From NCBI GenBank assembly GCA_026706165.1, contig JAPOZF010000731.1:1-5491 (forward strand): a stretch of DNA of 5,491 nucleotides, read 5' to 3'. Source of the stretch: Gemmatimonadota bacterium. Its GTDB lineage: Bacteria; Latescibacterota; UBA2968; UBA8231. Of the stretch, positions 1-5,491 are shown piece after piece. Within the stretch, counting starts at the first letter, position 1. Each line of letters opens with the position of its first letter. Under the pieces are notes generated by a model. The model made no database searches and had not been told where the DNA came from. It worked only from the letters and a program-made list of their open reading frames with translations. The position numbers and the translations under genes are program-made.

Positions 1-1
1 G

Positions 2-1324
2 GTTGCCGGGGTCGACAACATCCCCCCGGATTCACCAGAAAACCTGATGGCGGAAGCCGACTTTTCCGGGCCAAGCGTGATTTTGACATGGGATTCGTCG
101 CCTTCGGATGGGTTTCGGTCAGTGCCGGCCGGCTCCGATTTTTCTTCAGCCGGTCCGTCCATTCGTGTCAATGACGTCCTAAGCTACAACATCAGACGTA
201 GTGAACTCGGTGGTGAGCCCGAATTGATCGCCGAAGTACCTGCGGCAGTCGGGTACGATTCCTACTCATACACCGATGAAACAGTGGAAAGCGGAATCAC
301 TTACGACTACTCCGTCACCGCTGTCGATGGCGGCGGAAACGAAAGCGAAGCAGCGGATTCAGGCCCGGTCGCAGTCGGGCCGCCGCCTGTCGCCTCCATA
401 TCTCCAGAAGGAGAGATCGACTTCGGGACGGTTGACCCGGACTCGACAACCTCTGATACAGTCACAATTACCAATGTGGCCACTGAGGTCGGTTCCGTAC
501 TGGGCGTCGAGGTTTCGATCGAGGGTGACGGGTTCGCAACAGACTTGGCCGACAATGAGCCGGTCATTCTCGGGAATGATGAATCAGTCTCGTTCGCGGT
601 AAGTTTTCTCGCTTCCGAGGTCGGCAACTACAACTTGGATTACAAGGGGACCCTGACAATCAGGACAAACGATCCGGACAAGCGCGAGACGGTCATTGCG
701 TTGAGCGCGACTATCGTCGGAGGTATGGATCCCCCTGTACTGGCTTTGAGCCGTACGGGGATCAATTTCTGGAACGTTGTTGTCGACTCGAGCAAGAAAA
801 AACTCTTGACGCTCACTAACGGCGGATCAGTGAAACTCGAAGCCAGCATTGCGTTGAAGGGAGGCGATTCTTTCCATATCAATCATGTCGCCGAAGAAGA
901 AGCATCACCCCTTCGCCAGTTTGGAATAGATTTGGAGCCTGGGGATGACGAGACCTACTGGGTTGAGTTTGCTCCCCCAGAAACGGGTGACTTCCGTGCT
1001 ACCATCGCGGTTACCAGCAACGATCCCCGGAACCCAGAGATCGAGTTGGATCTCCTGGGTAGTGGAGTTTCCGAGCTTGTCTGTGGCCGTGTCGAGTTAG
1101 CGGACGATCCAGAAACGGGAGAGAAGGTCAGCGTGGTGGGTTTCATTGACGATGACAATGACATCGACTACGACGATTTCTTCCTTTTCGCTGACGTTTA
1201 CGGTTCCACCGATGATGATGATGAATACAATCCCAGGGCTGACATGGTGGATTGCCATAATACGATCAATCTTGATGATTTCATGAAGTTTGCCGACTCC
1301 TTTGGATATGGCGTCAGTAACTGA
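2..1324 (+). CDS. Multidomain FN3 / ASH (HYDIN-like) repeat protein with dockerin-like C-terminus, 5' partial
   Basis: The frame is open from base 2, so the gene begins upstream of the window; the ATG at 47 is internal, because the preceding codons (VDNIPPDSPENL) already form the start of a fibronectin III strand. 440 residues are visible. Visible residues 1-122 resemble an FN3 domain (VILTWD, YNIRRSE, YDYSVTAVDGGGNES). Residues about 130-240 and 244-356 are two ASH/HYDIN-type immunoglobulin-like domains, each with an (I/L)xFxxV opening, a TxTN or TLTN strand and an R(T)NDP or TSNDP near the end. Residues about 379-436 hold two acidic repeats, DYDDFFLFADVYG and NLDDFMKFADSFG, like a degenerate dockerin/EF-hand pair. 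Such proteins are usually extracellular and act in adhesion or as scaffolds; any signal peptide would lie outside the window. No C-terminal sorting signal is seen. Its function is unknown, and GC looks lower than in the downstream genes. Confidence 0.85.
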   Translation, partial: VAGVDNIPPDSPENLMAEADFSGPSVILTWDSSPSDGFRSVPAGSDFSSAGPSIRVNDVLSYNIRRSELGGEPELIAEVPAAVGYDSYSYTDETVESGITYDYSVTAVDGGGNESEAADSGPVAVGPPPVASISPEGEIDFGTVDPDSTTSDTVTITNVATEVGSVLGVEVSIEGDGFATDLADNEPVILGNDESVSFAVSFLASEVGNYNLDYKGTLTIRTNDPDKRETVIALSATIVGGMDPPVLALSRTGINFWNVVVDSSKKKLLTLTNGGSVKLEASIALKGGDSFHINHVAEEEASPLRQFGIDLEPGDDETYWVEFAPPETGDFRATIAVTSNDPRNPEIELDLLGSGVSELVCGRVELADDPETGEKVSVVGFIDDDNDIDYDDFFLFADVYGSTDDDDEYNPRADMVDCHNTINLDDFMKFADSFGYGVSN

Positions 1325-1344
1325 GTCCTACTGAAATTGGTTCC

Positions 1345-1385
1345 AAAAAGGCGCGTCACCGACCTGAGGTGGCGCGCCCTTTTTT
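1345..1385 (+). terminator. Rho-independent terminator of the surface-protein gene
   Basis: An 11-bp stem, GGCGCGTCACC (1350-1360) with GGTGGCGCGCC (1368-1378), has one G-U pair and a 7-nt loop. It is followed by C and six T (1380-1385). Five A (1345-1349) precede the stem and could pair with the T-tract. It lies 20 nt after the stop codon at 1322-1324 and separates this gene from the rho cluster. Confidence 0.92.
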
Positions 1386-1445
1386 CGGCGCGGCTCTGGC
1401 GCCGGCAAGCCCTTCAACCTACCGGGCACCCCGGAAGGATTGCGA

Positions 1446-1479
1446 AACCCCGCCGGCACCGGGCCGGTGGAGGGGGGTT
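1446..1479. repeat. GC-rich imperfect inverted repeat upstream of the putative rho promoter
   Basis: The arms AACCCC (1446-1451) and GGGGTT (1474-1479) pair. After a bulged G, CC (1453-1454) pairs with GG (1472-1473). After a GG/GA mismatch, CACCG (1457-1461) pairs with CGGTG (1465-1469) around a GGC loop. No T-tract of useful length follows on either strand (TTT at most on the minus strand), so it is not an ordinary terminator. It ends 9 nt before the TTGACA element and could be an operator, a REP-like element or chance structure in GC-rich DNA. Confidence 0.5.
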
Positions 1480-1488
1480 CCAAAAGGC

Positions 1489-1517
1489 TTGACAACCGCC
1501 CCATTCTACTATAGCTT
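1489..1517 (+). promoter_or_regulatory. Candidate sigma-70-type promoter for rho
   Basis: A perfect TTGACA -35 hexamer is at 1489-1494. The -10 is uncertain: TATAGC at 1510-1515 gives a short 15-nt spacer, while TAGCTT at 1512-1517 gives a 17-nt spacer with only three consensus matches. This is the best promoter-like element between the upstream terminator and rho, and the first well-placed one on the rho strand. Transcription would start near 1522-1525, leaving a leader of about 355 nt. Confidence 0.45.
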
Positions 1518-1520
1518 TCG

Positions 1521-1878
1521 GTCTACCCTTCGCAGCTATTCAAAACCTCTCCTTAAAATTCACCTCGTTTCTTGCGGTCGGCTGTTCGTTGTTTCCGGCA
1601 GTCGCCCTGGATACTAAGACCTTCAGCAGTAATCCGATCAGCAACAGGCTTTAATTTCAATCGCGTCGTCGCCAGCAGGACGCGCGCAAGTTCGCTTCCC
1701 CATCAGGGGCAGCAAATGCAAAACTGACTGCTGAGATACCCGCAGCCCGGTATTCGATCCGTCCTGTGGGTATCCCGATCGAAAATTCGACAAGCCCTCG
1801 AATAACCCCCACTGGACGCGCTCCCCGCGTTTCGGTGGTGTGTGACACCCAATGGTAACTACCCACGAAAGGTCTCCG
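1521..1878 (+). promoter_or_regulatory. Long 5' leader of rho, candidate autoregulatory region
   Basis: No gene is supported in this stretch. The first part is strikingly C-rich and G-poor: 1521-1570 contains 17 C and 4 G, the kind of unstructured pyrimidine-rich RNA that Rho binds (rut-like). Further on are CCCC-ATCA-GGGG (1698-1709), an inverted repeat TTCGATC/GATCGAA (1753-1759 with 1777-1783), ATTCGA/TCGAAT (1785-1790 with 1798-1803), and GGTGT-GTG-ACACC (1837-1849) just before the alternative ATG at 1852. In E. coli, rho is autoregulated by termination in its leader; a similar role here is an inference from length, base bias and position. Confidence 0.4.
1867..1872 (+). promoter_or_regulatory. 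Ribosome binding site that decides the rho start
   Basis: GAAAGG lies 6 nt before the ATG at 1879. The in-frame ATG at 1852 has no purine-rich Shine-Dalgarno upstream; it is preceded by a small hairpin ending in ACACCC. This favours 1879 as the start. Confidence 0.6.
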
Positions 1879-3231
1879 ATGCCCGCCGAGCGCACCAAGG
1901 CAGCGCCGGAACGGAAGCGTTCGCCCTCCGAACGCAACCACAACCGTTCCAGATCCGAACGCGCCAACGAGCGCAGCATAAAGCTCAACATCATCGACTT
2001 GCAGAGGATGAACATCCTCGATCAGCAGGAATTGGCTCGCGATCTCAACGTTCCCGACTACCATTCGCTGCGCAAACAAGAGCTGATCTTCGCCATCCTC
2101 AAGGCCCAGACCGAGCGCAGCGGGCTGCTGTTTGCCCAGGGGGTGCTGGAAGTCCTCGACGAGGGTTTCGGCTTCCTGCGCTCACCCAGCTACAACTACC
2201 TGCCCGGACCCGACGATATCTACGTCTCCCATTCGCAGATAAAGCGATTCGGCCTGCGCACGGGGGACACCATATCCGGGCAGATAAGACCTCCGAAAAA
2301 CGACGAGAAGTACTTTGCACTGTTGCGCGTCGAGGCGATCAACTTCGAGGATCCCGAGGTAACCAAGAGCAAGACGATTTTCGAGAACCTCACTGCCCTG
2401 CATCCGACTGAGCGCATGGTGCTCGAACACAATCCCAAAGATCTCACCACGCGGATCCTCGATCTGCTGTCACCGATCGGCAAGGGCCAACGCGGGCTGA
2501 TCGTGGCGCCCCCGTTCACCGGGAAGACGGTATTACTTCAGAAAATCGCCAATGCCATAACCCACAATCACCCCGAAGTGATTCTGATAGTGCTGCTGAT
2601 CGACGAACGCCCGGAAGAGGTCACCGACATGCAGCGTTCGGTGAAAGGGGAGGTGGTCAGCTCTACCTTCGACGAGCCCGCCACCCGGCACGTTCAGGTT
2701 GCGGAGATGGTCATCGAGAAAGCCCGCCGGCTGATCGAGCATAAACGGGACGTCGTCATTCTGCTCGACAGCATGACGCGCCTGGCGCGGGCTTACAACA
2801 CGGTAACCCCGCACAGCGGACGTATACTGACGGGCGGCGTCGACTCGACGGCTCTGCAATGGCCGCGCCGGTTCTTCGCAGCCGCGCGCAACGTCGAGGA
2901 AGGGGGCAGCCTGACCATCGTCTCGACAACCCTCGTCGATACCGGCAGCCGTATGGACGAGGTGATCTTCGAGGAGTTCAAGGGCACCGGAAACATGCAG
3001 GTAACCCTTGACCGCAAGCTGAGCAACCGGCGCACTTATCCGGCAATCGACGTGACCGCGACCAGCACACGCAAGGAGGAGCTTCTCCTCGGCGAGCTGG
3101 AACTGAGCCGGTCGTACATCTTGCGGCGTATCCTAAACCAGATGGGTGTCGTGGAGGGGATGGAATTCCTCACCGAGAAGATGCAGGGGACGGCGTCGAA
3201 CGAAGAATTTCTGAAGGCCATGAACGAGTAG
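1879..3231 (+). CDS. rho: Transcription termination factor Rho
   Basis: Hexameric RNA-dependent ATPase/helicase that loads on C-rich nascent RNA and releases RNA polymerase. The protein is 450 aa from the ATG at 1879; the in-frame ATG at 1852 would add nine residues. Residues 1-32 are a basic, Ser/Arg/Glu-rich extension, which makes it somewhat longer than E. coli Rho (419 aa). The Rho N-terminal helical domain follows ([18 protein letters not shown]), then the cold-shock-like RNA-binding domain with RNP1 GFGFLR (96-101). The ATPase core has a P-loop APPFTGKT ending near 217, [14 protein letters not shown] (about 240-253), Walker B VVILLD (292-297), Q-loop HSGRILTGG (about 312-320), R-loop DTGSRMDE (354-361) and the arginine finger in TSTRKEELL (R398). 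All catalytic motifs are present, so it should be active. No terminator separates it from rpmE2, which suggests cotranscription. Confidence 0.98.
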   Translation: MPAERTKAAPERKRSPSERNHNRSRSERANERSIKLNIIDLQRMNILDQQELARDLNVPDYHSLRKQELIFAILKAQTERSGLLFAQGVLEVLDEGFGFLRSPSYNYLPGPDDIYVSHSQIKRFGLRTGDTISGQIRPPKNDEKYFALLRVEAINFEDPEVTKSKTIFENLTALHPTERMVLEHNPKDLTTRILDLLSPIGKGQRGLIVAPPFTGKTVLLQKIANAITHNHPEVILIVLLIDERPEEVTDMQRSVKGEVVSSTFDEPATRHVQVAEMVIEKARRLIEHKRDVVILLDSMTRLARAYNTVTPHSGRILTGGVDSTALQWPRRFFAAARNVEEGGSLTIVSTTLVDTGSRMDEVIFEEFKGTGNMQVTLDRKLSNRRTYPAIDVTATSTRKEELLLGELELSRSYILRRILNQMGVVEGMEFLTEKMQGTASNEEFLKAMNE

Positions 3232-3331
3232 TCCTGTCCCGGGGCGTCGAACCGGTTTCGCCGTTTGCGCAACTGTGGCAGGGCCGTATCTTTTCGTCCA
3301 ACCCGTTGCAACGACAGAACGCGAAAGAGCC

Positions 3332-3592
3332 ATGAAAAGCGACATTCACCCCGACTACCGGCCGGTTGTCATTCAGGACGTAAGCAGCGACTTCAAGGTG
3401 CTTACAAGGTCGACGGCGGCTACCGACCAGACGATCGAGTGGGAAGACGGCAAAACCTATCCACTGATCCGTGTCGAGATCAGCTCCGCATCCCACCCGT
3501 TCTATACCGGCAAGCGCCAGCAGATCGCGGAACGGGGTGGCCGCATCGAACAGTTCAGGCGCCGCTACGGCGACAAGGGCGCGGGGAACTGA
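3332..3592 (+). CDS. rpmE2: 50S ribosomal protein L31, type B (Cys-less)
   Basis: An 86-aa protein of the large ribosomal subunit, where L31 helps bridge the subunits. It begins [13 protein letters not shown] and contains [20 protein letters not shown] and [14 protein letters not shown], the conserved pattern of type B L31 (compare E. coli YkgM: IHPEYR, SSKSHPYYTGK, RFTQRFG). There is no cysteine, so the CxxC zinc site of type A L31 is absent and the protein should be zinc-independent. The start at 3332 was chosen because family members begin M-K-x-x-I-H-P; an in-frame GTG at 3275 would add 19 unrelated residues. The upstream purine run GAAAGAG (3323-3329) is only 2 nt from the ATG, so the ribosome site is unusually close. 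It sits 100 bp after rho and a strong terminator follows. Confidence 0.95.
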   Translation: MKSDIHPDYRPVVIQDVSSDFKVLTRSTAATDQTIEWEDGKTYPLIRVEISSASHPFYTGKRQQIAERGGRIEQFRRRYGDKGAGN

Positions 3593-3608
3593 TTTTCGTC
3601 CCATCCGA

Positions 3609-3656
3609 GGTGACAGGTTCGTCCCATGTTGAGGACGGCCCTGTCGCCTTTTTTTT
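3609..3656 (+). terminator. Intrinsic terminator after rpmE2
   Basis: GGTGACAGG (3609-3617) pairs with CCTGTCGCC (3640-3648) over 9 bp with one G-U. Inside, CGTCC (3620-3624) pairs with GGACG (3633-3637), extending the hairpin beyond a small internal loop. Eight T follow (3649-3656). It starts 16 nt after the rpmE2 stop and ends 27 nt before the DUF1385 start, so it could be the end of the rho-rpmE2 unit or an attenuator for the next genes. Confidence 0.9.
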
Positions 3657-3683
3657 GTACTCCGGCGAACTTGGCCGAAACGA

Positions 3684-4748
3684 ATGAACAAGGATTTCTC
3701 AACCTCTCCAAGCCCGCGGGAATCGGAAGACCTGCCGATAGGGGGGCAGGCTGTCATCGAAGGGGTGATGATCCGGGCGCAGGAGAGGATAGTCACCGCA
3801 GTGCGCACTCCAGACCGCGGGATCCTGGTCCGGGAAGAGGAGCACATCCCCTGGTCCCGGCGTTTGCGGCTGTTTGGAGTACCGGTTGTTCGCGGCGCCG
3901 TGTCGTTTTTCGAGATGGCGATCATCGGGGTGCGCACCCTCAACTTCTCTGCGGACATGGCCATGCAGGCCGAAGCCCGTCAGCAAGGCGAGCCGGAACA
4001 GGCAACAAGTTCGGGGCAAAATCGGCTGGCCCTTGCACTGACGGTAGCGATCAGCCTCGCGGCAGGGGTGGGGATCTTCTTTTTCCTGCCGCTGTTCGCA
4101 GCCGAGCTCAGCGGCGCGGCTCGAGATGCCTTTCGGTTCAACCTGCTGGCTGGTTCGGTGAGGCTGGCGCTTTTCATCCTTTACCTGTGGGGTTTGAGCC
4201 ACTGGAGCGAGATACGCCGGGTTTTCGAGTATCACGGGGCTGAGCACAAGAGCATCTTCACGCAGGAGGCAGGCGACGATCTGACAGTCGCCCGGGCCCG
4301 GAAGTACGGGCGTCTGCACCCCAGGTGCGGTACCAGTTTCCTGCTGATCGTCGTCCTTGTATCGATACTTGCTTTCGCACTGGTCGATTCGGCAGTCGCC
4401 GAGGCCATCGGGCGCCGGCAATCCCTTATCGAGCGTTTCGCCACGCATCTTTGCGTGCTGCCGCTGATTTCCGGGGTGAGCTTCGAGCTGCTGAAACTGT
4501 CCGGCAGAAAACGCAATCACCCCCTGACCCGGCTGCTGATCGCTCCCGGCCTCTGGCTGCAGCGGATAACGACCCGGGAGCCGGACGACGCCCAGCTCGA
4601 GGTTGCCCTGGTAGCCCTGAGCCGAGCCCTCGGATTGCCTGCGGTCGCCGCGTACGGAGTCTGTCCTGAGGACGGCCTGACCCCTTCTGAAGAAGGCCGG
4701 GTGGAGGCGGCAGAACCTCCGCAACTTTCCGACAGGGTCGGCGAATGA
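3684..4748 (+). CDS. DUF1385 (YqhQ-family) integral membrane protein of unknown function
   Basis: A 354-aa protein. Near the N-terminus it has the family signature [13 protein letters not shown] (19-31), then [13 protein letters not shown] (66-78). Hydrophobic segments lie at about 115-140, 152-172 and 218-236, with a fourth at about 252-270. Between the second and third come the conserved YHGAEHK (183-189) and LHPRCGTSF (211-219), whose His and Cys residues look like a metal or catalytic site. The conserved end [21 protein letters not shown] (288-308) follows. About 45 further residues (310-354), Pro/Glu-rich at the end, look longer than usual for the family. The biochemical role is not established; the homologue in Bacillus is YqhQ. 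Only a weak purine stretch precedes the ATG. The stop overlaps the prfA start by 4 bp (ATGA), which suggests translational coupling. Placement beside rpmE and prfA is a recurring arrangement. Confidence 0.93.
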   Translation: MNKDFSTSPSPRESEDLPIGGQAVIEGVMIRAQERIVTAVRTPDRGILVREEEHIPWSRRLRLFGVPVVRGAVSFFEMAIIGVRTLNFSADMAMQAEARQQGEPEQATSSGQNRLALALTVAISLAAGVGIFFFLPLFAAELSGAARDAFRFNLLAGSVRLALFILYLWGLSHWSEIRRVFEYHGAEHKSIFTQEAGDDLTVARARKYGRLHPRCGTSFLLIVVLVSILAFALVDSAVAEAIGRRQSLIERFATHLCVLPLISGVSFELLKLSGRKRNHPLTRLLIAPGLWLQRITTREPDDAQLEVALVALSRALGLPAVAAYGVCPEDGLTPSEEGRVEAAEPPQLSDRVGE

Positions 4749-5491
4749 GCGAAACCCCCTCTCCCCTGTTCGACAAGCTTGAGGAGAAAGAGCGGCGTTT
4801 CGACGAGATCAGCGAAAAGCTCGCCGATCCCGAGGCCGCAAGGAATCCCTCGAGGTACCAGCGGCTGGCGCGTGAGCTGGGTGAGCTTCGGGAGACGGTC
4901 GACTCCGCCAGAAGGTATCGCGAGTGCCTGGGGCGCCGCGCAGATGCCGTGCAGATTATCGCAGAGGGGGGCGATGACGAGCTCGTGGAGCTGGCAAATG
5001 AAGACCTGCGGGAGCTCGAGGGGGAGATAGGCCGCCTGGAAGCGGCGATTCAGCTGCTGCTGGTTCCCAGGGATCCGAATGCCGGCCGCAACGCCATCGT
5101 CGAGATCCGGGCGGGTACCGGAGGTGACGAAGCCGGCCTGTTCGCCAGCGATCTGTTCCGGATGTACCGCCGTTTCGCCGAACGGAATTCCTGGAAAACC
5201 GAGCCGCTCTCCTCGAGTACCAATCCCTCGGGGGGATTCAAGGAAGTCGTCTTCATGGTCTCGGGTGCTTCCGCGTACGGAAAGCTGAAATTCGAAAGCG
5301 GAGTTCACCGGGTTCAGCGCGTTCCCAAGACCGAAGCCAGCGGCCGTATTCACACCTCGGCAGCATCGGTGGCGGTGCTTCCCGAGGCCGACGACATCGA
5401 CGTCGAGAACTCCCCCGAAGAGATCGAGGTCGACGTGTTCCGCTCCAGCGGTCCGGGCGGACAGAGTGTGAACACGACCGACTCGGCGGTG
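4745..5491 (+). CDS. prfA: Peptide chain release factor 1 (RF1), 3' partial
   Basis: Ends translation at UAA and UAG by hydrolysing peptidyl-tRNA on the ribosome. The ATG at 4745 overlaps the stop of the preceding gene (ATGA) and has AGGG (4734-4737) 7 nt upstream. 249 codons are visible and the frame stays open to the last base; RF1 is usually about 355-360 aa, so roughly 110 residues lie beyond the window. Residues 1-105 form the coiled-coil-rich domain 1. Then come [22 protein letters not shown] (split by convention: [11 protein letters not shown] at 120-130), GVHRVQRVP (186-194), the stop-codon-reading tripeptide PKT (194-196; P-x-T identifies RF1, RF2 has SPF), and the catalytic GGQ (238-240) in [16 protein letters not shown]. 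PrmC, which methylates this Gln, is commonly encoded next. Confidence 0.98.
   Translation, partial: MSETPSPLFDKLEEKERRFDEISEKLADPEAARNPSRYQRLARELGELRETVDSARRYRECLGRRADAVQIIAEGGDDELVELANEDLRELEGEIGRLEAAIQLLLVPRDPNAGRNAIVEIRAGTGGDEAGLFASDLFRMYRRFAERNSWKTEPLSSSTNPSGGFKEVVFMVSGASAYGKLKFESGVHRVQRVPKTEASGRIHTSAASVAVLPEADDIDVENSPEEIEVDVFRSSGPGGQSVNTTDSAV

Noticed and set aside
47..49. ATG at 47 as the true start of the first gene
   Set aside because: The frame continues upstream to the window edge and the upstream residues fit the beginning of the same FN3-like domain; no ribosome site precedes it.
1369..1617. Open frame of 82 codons on the + strand after the first terminator
   Set aside because: It would start inside the terminator hairpin, crosses the candidate promoter, has no ribosome site and no recognisable protein pattern.
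1657..2079. Minus-strand open frame of 140 codons overlapping the rho leader and rho 5' end
   Set aside because: It overlaps the clearly coding N-terminus of rho on the other strand and has no family-like sequence; GC-rich DNA yields such antisense frames.
3232..3331. Possible terminator between rho and rpmE2
   Set aside because: GGCG/CGCC around AACCGGTT pairs poorly and no T-tract follows, so read-through into rpmE2 is more likely.
3595..3627. Ten-base direct repeat TTCGTCCCAT (3595-3604 and 3618-3627)
   Set aside because: The second copy lies within the terminator hairpin loop region; two short copies are weak evidence for an operator or duplication.
3629..3661. TTGAGG followed by TGTACT as a promoter for the DUF1385 gene
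   Set aside because: The spacer is 21 nt, too long for a normal sigma-70 promoter, and both hexamers are weak.
3699..4724. Minus-strand open frame of 341 codons across the DUF1385 gene
   Set aside because: It mirrors a conserved membrane-protein gene. Its translation is rich in Gln, Pro and Arg with no domain pattern, as expected for an antisense shadow.
4517..5353. Minus-strand open frame of 278 codons opposite prfA
   Set aside because: The + strand encodes RF1 with PKT and upstream conserved motifs over this span; the antisense translation has no recognisable features.

Overview
The window is a GC-rich bacterial chromosomal segment with every supported gene on the + strand. It has two parts. 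Positions 2-1324 hold the 3' end of a gene for a large, probably secreted or surface-exposed repeat protein: a fibronectin III-like domain, two ASH/HYDIN-type immunoglobulin-like domains and a degenerate dockerin/EF-hand-like tail. A strong intrinsic terminator follows at 1345-1385. From about 1879 to the right edge lies a conserved information-processing cluster: rho (transcription termination factor), rpmE2 (Cys-less type B ribosomal protein L31), a DUF1385/YqhQ-family membrane protein, and the first 249 codons of prfA (release factor 1). The prfA reading frame runs off the right edge.

Rho, L31, DUF1385 and RF1 in this order is a known arrangement in many bacteria, including deltaproteobacteria and related candidate phyla, where prmC usually follows prfA. 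The surface protein ends in two D-rich repeats with a D-F-x-x-F-A-x-x-x-G core. I associate that ending with uncultured FCB-group or Latescibacterota-like lineages and with some deltaproteobacteria. The phylum therefore stays open; my placement is a low-confidence inference.

The 1325-1878 gap has no convincing gene. It holds the terminator of the first gene, a GC-rich imperfect hairpin, a TTGACA -35-like element, and then about 350 nt of leader before rho. The leader starts C-rich and G-poor and later carries alternating TTCGA/TCGAA inverted repeats. A long leader suits autogenous control of rho, known in E. coli, but here it is inferred only from sequence. Between rho and rpmE2 I see no terminator, so they are probably cotranscribed. 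A second strong intrinsic terminator follows rpmE2. The DUF1385 gene starts only 27 nt beyond its T-tract and overlaps prfA by 4 bp (ATGA), so those two genes look translationally coupled.

I see no mobile element, CRISPR array, tRNA or rRNA, and no evidence of a wholly new system. The observations most worth following up are the rho leader, the terminator placed just before the DUF1385-prfA pair, and the still uncharacterised DUF1385 protein itself.
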